DNA of 64,000 nucleotides from Providencia zhijiangensis. Its GTDB lineage: Bacteria > Pseudomonadota > Gammaproteobacteria > Enterobacterales > Enterobacteriaceae. The notes below the pieces were generated by a model. The model was not told the DNA's origin, ran no database searches, and saw nothing but the letters and a program-made list of their open reading frames with translations. The position numbers and the translations under genes are program-made. Positions 45,792 to 54,505 of the stretch are shown here, one piece after another (within the stretch, counting starts at the first letter, position 1; each line of letters opens with the position of its first letter). Where the stretch lies: the NCBI RefSeq assembly GCF_030315915.2, contig NZ_CP135990.1, positions 806,001-870,000 on the forward strand, in the 5' to 3' direction.

Positions 45792-46091
45792 TTATGTATT
45801 TTTGAGATTGCCTACATGAATTACACCGTCTGTTTCTAGCTCATCAATTAGCAAATTGAAAAGTCTATTTTGTTCTGGCTTTATTACCTTGCTACTGAAT
45901 TCATCGAAGGGGATGTTTAATACATTTAAAAGTCTTAAAATATTTTCAATACTTAATGTCGATATTCCTCTTTCATATCTTGATATTTGTTGCTGACTGA
46001 TTGATATTAATGATGCTAATTCTTTTTCAGATAATCCTTTGCTTATCCGTGCATTTCTAATAAATCTTCCTATTTTTTCATTTAGTTTCAT
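45792..46091 (-). CDS. MrpJ-like XRE regulator (head of second fimbrial operon)
   Basis: A 99-residue helix-turn-helix protein: IGRFIRNARISKGLSEKELA then SLISISQQQISRYERGIST, with the SQQQISRYE pattern of the MrpJ group. It differs from the regulator at 39795 in both ends but shares the motif. Unlike mrpJ it lies at the promoter-proximal end of its operon, 78 bases ahead of the pilin. It may control motility in opposition to fimbriae. Confidence 0.85.
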   Translation of the reverse strand: MKLNEKIGRFIRNARISKGLSEKELASLISISQQQISRYERGISTLSIENILRLLNVLNIPFDEFSSKVIKPEQNRLFNLLIDELETDGVIHVGNLKNT

Positions 46092-46550
46092 TATATTGAT
46101 AATTAGTTAATTACCTAGGTTGGTTAAATATGAGTTGTATAATTGGATGATTTCAAAACGAGGCGAATTGTAGATAGGTTAAATAATGATGTAAATACTC
46201 AAAATATGATGAAATATAATGTTACATTCAAATGAAATAAAAAACCTAGAATATCGGCTAGTAAATTACTCTTTTTATGAGTTAAATTTTAAGTTAAATA
46301 AAATAATTTTTTGATAATGACGCAGATCAATAAATAAAATCTATTTATTAATCCTGAAATGAAACAAAATGATACAATATATAATATTTGCTTTCATTTT
46401 GCTCTTTTGATTACTCAATATGAGAGTTTTTATGGTGTGTAGTATTGCGGTGTCGTTTGTTTTTATAAAGAAATAAACTATTAAAATTTTAATTAATACA
46501 ATGCATTAGATGAAAATTAACAGTTGTAAGTAAGTATTTTTCGTTAATTA
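46092..46550. promoter_or_regulatory. AT-rich upstream region of the second fimbrial operon
   Basis: About 460 bases without a gene, rich in A/T runs, between the minus-strand regulator and the azoR terminator. It should hold the fimbrial promoter. I saw no paired inverted repeats of the size used by fim or mrp invertible switches and no recombinase gene. Confidence 0.45.
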
Positions 46551-46597
46551 AATGAAAACAAAATCCCCACGGATTAAATAATGTAGAGTGGGGATTT
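46551..46597 (-). terminator. Terminator of azoR
   Basis: Stem AAATCCCCAC (46561-46570) with GTGGGGATTT (46588-46597), ten pairs, 17-base loop, 15 bases past the azoR stop. On the minus strand it continues TGTTTTCATT, a moderately U-rich tail. Confidence 0.75.
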
Positions 46598-46612
46598 ATT
46601 TAATTATGAAAC

Positions 46613-47212
46613 TTAATGATGAATGAGAAGCATTAATTGTTGTTGAGCTTTGGCGAGTCCTGCCTCATAACCTTCGGGTTTCATATCTAAACCTTCTGCA
46701 TAGACAAACTGAACATCGTTAATACCCATTAACCCTAATACAGAGTTTAAATAAGGGGTAATTGCATCGGTCTCTTGCCCATAATGAATGCCGCCTCGAG
46801 CACTAAACACCAGCGCTTTGACATTTTCTACTAACCCCAGTGGGTAGGTTTCGGTATAGCGAAAAGTTTCTCTAGCACGAACTACTAAATCAAACCAATT
46901 TTTCAATTCAGTTGGTACATTGAGATTGTACATTGGCGCACCAAGGAGAAGTAAGTCACTCTCTTTAAGCTCTGCAATCAGTTGGTCAGAAAGCTCTGCT
47001 GTATTTTTTAAATCAGGATTGCTAATTTCCGCGCCTCTTAATGCTGCGAAACGGGCTTGATTGAGAACGGGTAATGGGTTTTCTGCCACATCACGCTCGA
47101 TAACACAGTCTTGATAGCCTTGGGCTTTACGTTCATCCAGATATTGCTGAATTAAGGTATTGGTTTGCGATTGTGCACCGTTAATACTGGATTTGATAAC
47201 TAAAATTTTCAT
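46613..47212 (-). CDS. azoR: FMN-dependent NADH-azoreductase
   Basis: 199 residues from the ATG at 47212 (MKILVIKSSINGAQSQTN); the frame opens much further upstream, into the divergent LysR region, without homology. It is a flavodoxin-fold quinone/azo reductase: FMN-phosphate loop KSSINGAQSQTN, the PMYNLNVPTELKNWFDLVVR segment and SARGGIHYG. Length equals E. coli AzoR (201). These enzymes reduce quinones and azo dyes with NADH or NADPH and protect against thiol stress. Divergent from a LysR regulator 103 bases away. Confidence 0.92.
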   Translation of the reverse strand: MKILVIKSSINGAQSQTNTLIQQYLDERKAQGYQDCVIERDVAENPLPVLNQARFAALRGAEISNPDLKNTAELSDQLIAELKESDLLLLGAPMYNLNVPTELKNWFDLVVRARETFRYTETYPLGLVENVKALVFSARGGIHYGQETDAITPYLNSVLGLMGINDVQFVYAEGLDMKPEGYEAGLAKAQQQLMLLIHH

Positions 47213-47315
47213 CGAATTGTTCCTTATCAACTTAGGATGTGGCCAGTATATCTGGCTTGATAAGTTGACAATGAGTGATATTCTTTCCTTATATTGTTTC
47301 CAATTGGGCACCAAT

Positions 47316-48227
47316 ATGAACAAGTTAGATTTGAACTGTTTACCTATTTTTATTGCTGTGGTTGAGAGCGGAAATTTTACCGCGGCATCTGAGCGGCTAC
47401 ATGTAACACGTTCAGCTGTGAGCAAAAGTATTTCGCGTTTAGAAAATAGCCTAGGTGTTTCATTGTTTCAGCGGACTACCCGTCAGCAAACATTAACAGA
47501 TGATGGAATGGTACTTTATGAATATGCGAGTCATGCGCTGAATTCTCTGCAAGAAGCGTCAAATTTCTTGGAAAGTGGCAAACGTAATGTTGAAGGGAAA
47601 GTCTGTATTACCGCTCCTCGGCTATTGGGAAACTTATATGTTGTCCCGCTGCTGATTGAGTTAATGAGCCTTTACCCTAAATTGGAAATTGAGACGTTAT
47701 TGAATGACCGGAATGTGGATTTACAGCAAGAAGGGGTTCATGTTGCAGTGCGAGTGGGGCAACTGGCTGATTCAAACCAATTGATTGCACATGAAATTGG
47801 CCACCATAAAATGATTTTTTGTGCCTCCCCCGATTATTTAACGGCAAATGGTACGCCGACAGCACTTTCAGAATTAGAAAAGCATCAACTTATAGCCTAC
47901 ACACAAGGCGGACACATTTTGCCTTGGCAAGTGTATGACCGAGCTCAGCAAGAGCACCGCTATTTACCCACCAGTAAATTGGTTATGGACGATATGCAAA
48001 CAATTATGTTGGCGGCAATTCAAGGGGCGGGAATTGCGTATTTACCACAGTGGTTGGTGCAAGAAAAAATAGACTCGGGGCAGCTTGTTGAGGTTTTATC
48101 TGACTATCAAAGTGTTCGTTACCCAATTTCTGTCGTGTGGGTCGCAACGTCCTTTCTACCGCTAAAAATAAGAGTGGTTATCGATGCGATTCGTGAAAAG
48201 TTAGCCTTAAATTTAAGGTCAGAATAG
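47316..48227 (+). CDS. LysR-family transcriptional regulator
   Basis: 303 residues from the ATG at 47316 (MNKLDLNCLPIFIAVVESGN); the frame extends 52 codons upstream over the azoR start and is rejected. Helix-turn-helix: FTAASERLHVTRSAVSKSISRLENSLG. The rest is the substrate-binding fold. The divergent arrangement with azoR points to control of that gene, as usual for the family. Effector unknown. Confidence 0.9.
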   Translation: MNKLDLNCLPIFIAVVESGNFTAASERLHVTRSAVSKSISRLENSLGVSLFQRTTRQQTLTDDGMVLYEYASHALNSLQEASNFLESGKRNVEGKVCITAPRLLGNLYVVPLLIELMSLYPKLEIETLLNDRNVDLQQEGVHVAVRVGQLADSNQLIAHEIGHHKMIFCASPDYLTANGTPTALSELEKHQLIAYTQGGHILPWQVYDRAQQEHRYLPTSKLVMDDMQTIMLAAIQGAGIAYLPQWLVQEKIDSGQLVEVLSDYQSVRYPISVVWVATSFLPLKIRVVIDAIREKLALNLRSE

Positions 48228-48433
48228 TGAAATTATAAACAGTGAGCCTCTTCACAATGTGAGGGTTTTTATTGAACATGCCTTGCTCTTGGTGAAATTT
48301 TAATTCTATATTCGTTATATGTTATGAAATTTAATTTCTTTGCAGTTGTAAAGAATACTGTCATAACGATTCCGTTATAAAAAACACCATGATGTTATTC
48401 GCACATTATAAAACCGATAAAGTGAGGCAAGGC

Positions 48434-49126
48434 ATGAAATTAACTACCCTATTTGCAGCAACAACCTTGTTAGTGACCGCCAGTGTAGCGGCAAAAGAGT
48501 ACCCCATTCATCATACTGTGCAGATTAATTCCCTTGAAGATGCTCAAAAAGCAGCAGTTTGGGAGCAGGCTGAAGTGCTCACTGACTTTATCTATCCGTG
48601 GGAAAATGAGACACCACCAAAAACCGATTTCCGTGCATTATGGAGCGATAATGCGCTCTATTTTCGCTTTATTGCGGATGATAAAGACATTCAGCTAGGC
48701 AAAGACGCTGATAAAGATCAGGCGGTATTGGGCTCAGATCGCGTGGAATTATTCTTTGCAACCAGCCCTGAATTAAAACCGTATTACACGGCTGAAATGG
48801 ATCCATCAGGTCGTACATTTGATGCGAAAGCCAATTTTTACCGTGAAGTAGATCCAAGCTGGAATTGGCAAACACTGAAAACGGTTGGGCAAATTACCCC
48901 TGAAGGTTATGTGTTAACGGGGAAAATCGATCTGGATGAATTCACTAAGCTGAATCTTTGGCAAGATAGTGACAAGAAAACCTTGATGTGCGCCATTCTG
49001 CGCGGCGAGTTTAGTGCCGGTGAGCCTAAGCAAGTGCGTAAGTGGATCAGTTGGATCAAGCCAGATTCAGTGAAGCCAGACTTCCATATCCCTTCCGCTT
49101 TCGGAAGCTGTAAGCTCGTCAAATAA
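48434..49126 (+). CDS. Secreted CBM9-like carbohydrate-binding protein
   Basis: 230 residues from the ATG at 48434 (MKLTTLFAATTLLVTASVAA), with GAGG six bases before; a longer frame opens at 48389. Signal peptide cleaved near VAA-KEYP. The domain matches the carbohydrate-binding family 9-like fold: TDFRALWSDNALYFRFIADD, DRVELFFATSPELKPYYTAEM, and WNWQTLKTVGQITPEGYVLT. No catalytic domain is visible. It lies 188 bases before murQ on the same strand and has its own terminator-like hairpin. Sugar ligand unknown. Confidence 0.75.
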   Translation: MKLTTLFAATTLLVTASVAAKEYPIHHTVQINSLEDAQKAAVWEQAEVLTDFIYPWENETPPKTDFRALWSDNALYFRFIADDKDIQLGKDADKDQAVLGSDRVELFFATSPELKPYYTAEMDPSGRTFDAKANFYREVDPSWNWQTLKTVGQITPEGYVLTGKIDLDEFTKLNLWQDSDKKTLMCAILRGEFSAGEPKQVRKWISWIKPDSVKPDFHIPSAFGSCKLVK

Positions 49127-49133
49127 CCCTCAT

Positions 49134-49172
49134 CCGGTGGTAGCCTTAAACGGTTTATAACGTTGCCACCGG
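49134..49172 (+). terminator. Hairpin after the CBM9-like gene
   Basis: CCGGTGG (49134-49140) with CCACCGG (49166-49172) and a 25-base loop, followed by CTCTTTCACACTTTTTC. The T-rich tail supports termination, though the loop is long. Confidence 0.55.
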
Positions 49173-49196
49173 CTCTTTCACACTTTTTCATGTTGT

Positions 49197-49218
49197 TGTT
49201 GTGAGACCAGTCACGTAA
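49197..49218. promoter_or_regulatory. CRP-binding site upstream of murQ
   Basis: The core TGTGAGACCAGTCACG at 49200-49215 matches TGTGA-N6-TCACA in nine of ten positions. It is 99 bases before the murQ ATG, with TATGAT at 49242-49247 as a candidate -10. E. coli murQP is also CRP-dependent, which supports catabolite control here. Confidence 0.75.
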
Positions 49219-49313
49219 ATCATCACAAGTGAATAACTTGTTATGATTAGAATTGAAATTAAAATTCATAAATAGTATTTTTTAATGAAATATAGTTTCA
49301 GTTGAGGTGTGCC

Positions 49314-50234
49314 ATGTCAGTAACCGAAAATACGCTTAGTGATTGTTTGAACAATGAACTTAACCAGGACACATTGCAGTTTTCTCGCTTAGATACCTTA
49401 TCGATGTTAACGGTGATCAATCAGGCTGATAGCACGGTCGCAACGGCATTGCAGTCGGTATTGCCAGAGCTTGCCAATGTGGTGGATGTGATTGCGGATC
49501 GTTTAAAACAAGGCGGGCGGATCTTTTATGTAGGCGCTGGCACCAGTGGGCGACTGGCGGTATTAGACAGTGCAGAGTGTCCGCCAACATTTGGTACATC
49601 GCCAGAAATGGTGCAATCGATTATTGCGGGCGGTCATTCGGCTATGTTGAAAGCCGTTGAAAATATTGAAGACTCAACGGAAGCGTCGGTGAAAGAGCTA
49701 CAGGAACGCGGCGCAACGGAAAAAGATGTGATTATCGGTATTGCGGCAAGTGGACGAACGCCATTTACCCTAGCTGCGATTGAATATGGTAATCAAATCG
49801 GGGCATTAACCGTGGGGGTAACCACCCGTGGACACGGTTTGCTCAGTGATTTAGCGCAGTATGCCATTGCGCCGGATGTGGGGGCGGAAGTACTTTCTGG
49901 CTCCACGCGCATGAAAAGCGGGACTGCACAGAAAATGATTTTAGGCATGCTAAGCACCTGTGTCATGGGGCGCTTAGGGCGAATTCATACCAATTTAATG
50001 GTCGATGTGATGGCGAGTAATATTAAATTACTGCGTCGTGCTGAACGTATTGTAGGGGAAGTGTGCGGGATTGATGTAGACACTGCAGCAGCATTATTGA
50101 AGCAAGTGGATTACCACCCGCGTCGTGCCATTTTAATGAATGAATTGAATATTACTGCACAACAAGCGACAGAGATTGTTCAGCGCAACCCGAATACCAG
50201 CTTGGATTCGATGCTAAACAGTCACAGTGAATAG
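49314..50234 (+). CDS. murQ: N-acetylmuramic acid 6-phosphate etherase
   Basis: 306 residues from the ATG at 49314 with GAGG six bases upstream; a TTG four codons earlier is not needed. A SIS-domain lyase that splits MurNAc-6-phosphate into GlcNAc-6-phosphate and D-lactate in peptidoglycan recycling or salvage. Signatures are GRIFYVGAGTSGRLAVLDSAECPPTFG, IAASGRTPFTLAAI and SGSTRMKSGTAQKMILGML. First gene of a murQ-murP-regulator-TSUP operon. Confidence 0.95.
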   Translation: MSVTENTLSDCLNNELNQDTLQFSRLDTLSMLTVINQADSTVATALQSVLPELANVVDVIADRLKQGGRIFYVGAGTSGRLAVLDSAECPPTFGTSPEMVQSIIAGGHSAMLKAVENIEDSTEASVKELQERGATEKDVIIGIAASGRTPFTLAAIEYGNQIGALTVGVTTRGHGLLSDLAQYAIAPDVGAEVLSGSTRMKSGTAQKMILGMLSTCVMGRLGRIHTNLMVDVMASNIKLLRRAERIVGEVCGIDVDTAAALLKQVDYHPRRAILMNELNITAQQATEIVQRNPNTSLDSMLNSHSE

Positions 50235-50287
50235 CGTAAAACATAACATAAACAGAGTCATAACTCAGTCGACACCGGGGAAATCCT

Positions 50288-51652
50288 ATGGCTAATAAGA
50301 TAGAACATCTGGAAGTGCTCGCCAGAGAAATAGAAAAATATGCGGGCGGGTTTGAAAACGTGGGTACCTTAACCCACTGTATGACGCGTATCCGTCTGGT
50401 TTTAAAAGATAATAGTAAATTTGATGCAGATGCACTCAAGCAAGTGGAAGGCGTGAAGGGCGTTGTCTTTAACGGTGAACAACAGCAAGTGATTGTGGGC
50501 ATGGGGACGGCGGCAAAAGTCTTCTCTGTGATGAATAAAAGAATGCAAAACAGCGGCGTGGCGAGTGATGAAAGTACGCCATCAGCGCCAGAGAAAAAAT
50601 CGTTCTCTATCCGCCGTATGCTGAATACATTAGCCGCCATTTTTGTCCCAACCATTCCTGCGCTAATTGGTTGCGGTCTAATTATGGGGTTGATTAATAT
50701 TGTGCGTTTAGTGGCGCCGGGAGTAGTTGAGCAGTTCCCTGAGCTGTTTAAGTTATTAAAGCTGATCGGTAGCGCCGTGTTTACTTATTTATCCATTATG
50801 ATTGGGGTAAATACTGCGAAAGAATTAGGCGCATCAACATCAATAGGTGCGGTGATGGCAGGGCTTTTAGCGATGCCAGGCTTGGCCGATATCACCTTAT
50901 TTGGTGAAAAACTCCAACCAAATAGCGGCGGAATTTTCGCGGTGCTGATGGTGGTGGTGTTCTCCTCTAAATTTGAAGTGTGGTTTAGAGGTATCATCAA
51001 AGAGAGTTTGGATCTGATTGTGACGCCATTTGTGACGATTTTAGTCTCAGCAATGGTGGCGTTAGTCGTCTTCCAACCTGCGGGTCATTATCTGAACCAA
51101 GTGCTGGCGCAAGGGGTTTCTGTGGCGTTGCTGAGTAGTGGCGGCGGGGCAGTAGCAACGGGCGGCATCTTAGGTGGCAGCTTCCTGTTCTTATTATTAA
51201 CTGGTCTGCACCAAGGTTTGATCCCCATTCACGCGGAAATCCTACAAACTTTTGGTTTGAACTATTTATTCCCGATCTTAGCTATGGGCGGAATGGGACA
51301 AGTCGGTTCATGTTTCTGGGTGTTCCTGAAAACCAAGAATCAGCGTTTAAAGAAAACCTTAGTGGGGGCATTACCCGTCGGTATCTTCGGTGTGGGTGAG
51401 CCATTACTGTTCGGGGTTTCCTTACCGCTGGGTAAACCGTTTATTGCAGGCTGTATCGGTGGGGCCGCGGGCGGTGCGCTGATGGCGTTCTTCCATGTGG
51501 GGATTATCATTCCATTTGGTACCGCGGGTTTATCCTTAATTCCGCTGGTGGGTGATGGGCAAATTCTGGATTTTCTGATTGCGGTAGCAGGCGCATGGAT
51601 TGTCGGTTTCATTGCCAGTATGATAATAGGCTTCAACGATCCAGAAAAATAA
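50288..51652 (+). CDS. murP: PTS N-acetylmuramic acid transporter, EIIBC
   Basis: 454 residues. The EIIB domain comes first, with phosphorylatable Cys 31 in LTHCMTRIRLVL, then a linker and an EIIC membrane domain with about ten helices (MGLINIVRLVAPG, HQGLIPIHAEILQTFG, GVGEPLLFGVSLPLG). There is no EIIA domain; E. coli MurP uses EIIA-Glc. It imports MurNAc as the 6-phosphate, the substrate of MurQ encoded 53 bases upstream. Confidence 0.94.
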   Translation: MANKIEHLEVLAREIEKYAGGFENVGTLTHCMTRIRLVLKDNSKFDADALKQVEGVKGVVFNGEQQQVIVGMGTAAKVFSVMNKRMQNSGVASDESTPSAPEKKSFSIRRMLNTLAAIFVPTIPALIGCGLIMGLINIVRLVAPGVVEQFPELFKLLKLIGSAVFTYLSIMIGVNTAKELGASTSIGAVMAGLLAMPGLADITLFGEKLQPNSGGIFAVLMVVVFSSKFEVWFRGIIKESLDLIVTPFVTILVSAMVALVVFQPAGHYLNQVLAQGVSVALLSSGGGAVATGGILGGSFLFLLLTGLHQGLIPIHAEILQTFGLNYLFPILAMGGMGQVGSCFWVFLKTKNQRLKKTLVGALPVGIFGVGEPLLFGVSLPLGKPFIAGCIGGAAGGALMAFFHVGIIIPFGTAGLSLIPLVGDGQILDFLIAVAGAWIVGFIASMIIGFNDPEK

Positions 51653-51667
51653 TAAGAAGGTATAGCC

Positions 51668-52510
51668 ATGTCAGCACTGACAGTAAAATTGGAAAGCTTA
51701 TTGACGAGAGGCAAAGGCACAGAGCAGCGTATTGCAAAGTTTTTGCTGGAATATCGCGATAGCCTTGTGGCAATGAATGCCGCTGAATTGGCTCGTGAGG
51801 CTGGCGTGAGCAGTGCATCCGTCATTCGTTTTGCAAGGCAAATGGGCTACCGTGGCTATCCTGAATTTAAGGTCGATTATCTATCTGACGAGAAGCAACA
51901 CAAAGCGGAAAGTTTGTATGGCAATCTGAGCCGTAACGATGACACAGCTCAGATTATCGCGAAATCTGGGCAGTTATTTATTAGCGCGATTGAGAAATCC
52001 TTAGAACTGCTAGAGCCCGCCGCGGTTGATGCCATCGCGCAAAAATTGGTTGAAGCCAAGCGCATTGTGCTATTTGGTATTGGCTCGTCTGCGATTGTAG
52101 CGAATGATATTTTCCATAAGCTTATTCGCGTTAATAAATCGGCGTTATTTAGCCCTGACTTGCATGTGCAACTGAGCTATTCGGCAAATTTAGGTGAAGG
52201 GGATCTCGCCATCGCCGTGACAGCAAGGGGCAATACGCCAGAAATTAACCGAATGCTGAAGTCGGCACATGAAAATGGCTGTACGACGATTGCTTTAACG
52301 CGCTTTGGGCAAGATGATGCGGCGCGTCTCGCGGATTTAACGCTGCCATATTACTATGATGAACAACACTCTCAGCTGGGAGTGATCACGCCTCAAGTAT
52401 TGCAGATGGTGATATTCGATACGCTATTTTTCAAATATTTAACCCTTGCCAATGAAGATGCAGACATCGCATTGCAAAAAGGTCGACAAGCCGTTACTCA
52501 GGCAGGATAA
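51668..52510 (+). CDS. murR: MurR/RpiR-family transcriptional regulator
   Basis: 280 residues: an RpiR-type helix-turn-helix (MNAAELAREAGVSSASVIRFARQMGY) then a SIS sugar-phosphate-binding domain (VLFGIGSSAIVANDIFHKLI; AVTARGNTPEINRMLKSA). In E. coli MurR represses murQP and is relieved by MurNAc-6-phosphate. There it is divergent; here it is third in the same operon, 15 bases after murP with AGAAGG before it, giving direct feedback. The exact ligand is inferred from context. Confidence 0.88.
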   Translation: MSALTVKLESLLTRGKGTEQRIAKFLLEYRDSLVAMNAAELAREAGVSSASVIRFARQMGYRGYPEFKVDYLSDEKQHKAESLYGNLSRNDDTAQIIAKSGQLFISAIEKSLELLEPAAVDAIAQKLVEAKRIVLFGIGSSAIVANDIFHKLIRVNKSALFSPDLHVQLSYSANLGEGDLAIAVTARGNTPEINRMLKSAHENGCTTIALTRFGQDDAARLADLTLPYYYDEQHSQLGVITPQVLQMVIFDTLFFKYLTLANEDADIALQKGRQAVTQAG

Positions 52511-52516
52511 ACCACC

Positions 52517-53299
52517 ATGATTGTCACAGAGTTAGCCATCGGCGCACTGATTGGCTTGATTATAAGCACAACCGGTGTGGGCGGCGGTGTGATTGTTTTA
52601 CCCATACTGACTTACTTTTTTGGGCTTAATGCCTTAGCTGCAGTGGCAACTGCTAACTTTCTCTCTATGCTGATGAAGGTCTCTTCGTCATACATGCATT
52701 TTCGCTTAGGCAATATTCCACTAAAAGGGGCATTGATAGTTTTGGCGATTATGTTGCCAAGTACGTTTTTATCCAGCCTGTTTGTGACGTGGCTAGGCAG
52801 TATCCCTGCTTATGAAAAACAGGTGGAGTGGGGCATTAATGTGTTGGTCTCCGCGGCTATTATTTTTTCGTTGTATTTATTTATTCAACGGATGTTTTTT
52901 GCTAATCCGCGTAAAAAAGTTGCCGTGAAAGAAAATCAATTGAAAGCGATGGCGATCCCGGCGGTATTGGCGGGAATAGTATTAGGTGCAACAGGGGTTG
53001 GCGGCGGAGTCGTGGTTCTGCCAATGTTATTGCGTTATATGGATTTAAATATCAAGCAAGCCATTGGTACATCGATTGTGGTGACGACCGTGTTATCGGG
53101 CTCTTCGGCGCTAGCTTATGCGCAAGATGGTCATACGGATTTAAAACTGGCATTAATTTTGTGTGCAGGGGCTCTGTTAGTGATGCCGCTGGCAAAATAT
53201 TTACTGGTGAAATTGTCTGAACGGACTTTCCAATATATTACGTTACTGCTGATTTTATGCAGTGCGGTGATGATGACTTGGAAAGTAATTATGCCGTAA
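52517..53299 (+). CDS. TSUP (TauE/SafE) family permease in the mur operon
   Basis: 260 residues with paired glycine signatures LIGLIISTTGVGGGVIVLPI and AGIVLGATGVGGGVVVLPML. About eight helices in two repeats. Six bases after the murR stop, so part of the operon. TSUP members export or import small organic and sulfur anions. D-lactate is released by MurQ, so an anion exporter would fit, but that is speculation. Confidence 0.82.
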   Translation: MIVTELAIGALIGLIISTTGVGGGVIVLPILTYFFGLNALAAVATANFLSMLMKVSSSYMHFRLGNIPLKGALIVLAIMLPSTFLSSLFVTWLGSIPAYEKQVEWGINVLVSAAIIFSLYLFIQRMFFANPRKKVAVKENQLKAMAIPAVLAGIVLGATGVGGGVVVLPMLLRYMDLNIKQAIGTSIVVTTVLSGSSALAYAQDGHTDLKLALILCAGALLVMPLAKYLLVKLSERTFQYITLLLILCSAVMMTWKVIMP

Positions 53300-53350
53300 A
53301 GATGAAATAATTCTTTTTCTTGCTCGCCAACGTTCTTTCATTAGTCTGAA

Positions 53351-53398
53351 ATTGATAGTTTAAATATGGTTATATTTAAACTATCAATGTTATTTTTC
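53351..53398 (+). terminator. Strong hairpin terminator of the mur operon
   Basis: A perfect 17-bp stem, ATTGATAGTTTAAATAT (53351-53367) with its complement (53372-53388), tetraloop GGTT, followed by GTTATTTTTC. It lies 51 bases past the TSUP stop codon. The stem is AT-rich but long. Confidence 0.88.
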
Positions 53399-53771
53399 AT
53401 TTGATCTCCATCTAAAAAAGAAAATCAATTTTTAATATAAAAATAAATATAATTGATTTTTTGTTTGTTTAATTGAAAAAATATTATCATTAATAAAATG
53501 TTGGACTATAATCAATTTTGATTTATTAATAATGAGTCTATTTTTGATTTTCATGGAGTGGTTTTTATTATTGAATTTTAATTCATGGCGCTATCTTTTT
53601 TGTATGTGTAATAATTGATGTTGTTTCTTTGTTTTAAACAATTGATATTGAATTAGATGCTCTTATAAAGATACGGTTTTTAATTAATTTAAAATTGCGA
53701 TTTGTATTTTGGAAAACATGTTATTTATTTTTCAAGAGTATTGAAAAGCATCAATCCCAAATGATTATATT
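53399..53771. other. AT-rich spacer before the unrecognised gene
   Basis: About 370 bases of very high AT content with many T and A runs. No gene, repeat or clear operator seen. It should carry the promoter of the gene at 53772, although that gene has no strong ribosome site. Confidence 0.4.
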
Positions 53772-54299
53772 ATGAAATATCAGTTAACCCATACGTATAG
53801 CCGTTCAACACAGTTTTATGGTGTTGAAACAAATTTAAGCCTAGATCAATTTCAACAAGCTTGTGCTTATATTCAGTTAATTAGAGATAAGCTCCCGAGT
53901 TTTTCATCTTCGGATGATTGCCTAGTTGAGTGTGAAATTCTTTTTCTTCTTCAGATGTTTTATGGCGTCATGCCATTATATGAAAATAGTGAATTAGATG
54001 CGATTGTTGATGTTCACCATAACTGGGAATGTTATGTCATTGGTGGGAATTTGGCGTTAATAAACCAATATGCGATATGTAATGCAAGCATTATTATGCT
54101 GGAATTTCTTCGCTATAAATTACAGACAAAACTCAATATTGATTCTAATGAAAAAATAAAAGTTGATTTAGCTCGGATAGATTCCTTATTAAGCGGCCAT
54201 TTTTTAAAAAAAGAATGGGAATTGAGAGATGTTTATGGAAATGATCTTACGGGTATTCAATTTTTAATAAGCGATAAAGTTGAATTAATCTCTAAATAA
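53772..54299 (+). CDS. Protein of unknown function, 175 residues
   Basis: No family recognised. A soluble, acidic, mostly helical protein (NLSLDQFQQACAYIQLIRDK; VECEILFLLQMFYGVMPLYE) with no signal peptide or membrane segment. It contains six Cys residues, scattered (CAYIQ, DCLVECE, WECYVI, YAICNAS). Flanked by AT-rich DNA and an IS-like remnant, it may be acquired. It stands alone between the mur operon and a nucleoside hydrolase. Confidence 0.6.
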   Translation: MKYQLTHTYSRSTQFYGVETNLSLDQFQQACAYIQLIRDKLPSFSSSDDCLVECEILFLLQMFYGVMPLYENSELDAIVDVHHNWECYVIGGNLALINQYAICNASIIMLEFLRYKLQTKLNIDSNEKIKVDLARIDSLLSGHFLKKEWELRDVYGNDLTGIQFLISDKVELISK

Positions 54300-54344
54300 C
54301 CGACAGAAGCTGAAATCTAGCTAGATGAATTTTTTAGTTTACGG

Positions 54345-54480
54345 AAAGTAAAAAAGCGTCACTCGATGAAGTGACCCCCAATAGTTGAATAACCAATTGC
54401 TGGGGGGCTTTTTATGCCAAAATACAATCGTGATGTAAAAATTATCATTTCAATAGATGCGTATCAGAGATTCTGAGTAT
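54345..54480 (+). pseudogene. Possible IS remnant
   Basis: GTGACCCCCAATAGTTGAAT at about 54377 and TTGCTGGGGGGC at about 54400 look like an IS-type end followed by ATG CCA AAA TAC AAT CGT GAT (MPKYNRDVKIIIS), 20 codons that stop at TGA 54478. That start resembles an IS3-type OrfA start. There is no matching right end. GTCACT and AGTGAC at 54358-54375 form a short hairpin before it. Low confidence. Confidence 0.3.
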
Positions 54481-54505
54481 TTACCTTGTTGAGGTAAGCT
54501 TTATC

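Noticed and set aside
46613..47425. Longer azoR start at 47425
   Set aside because: The extra 71 residues overlap the divergent regulator gene, lack family similarity and have no ribosome site.
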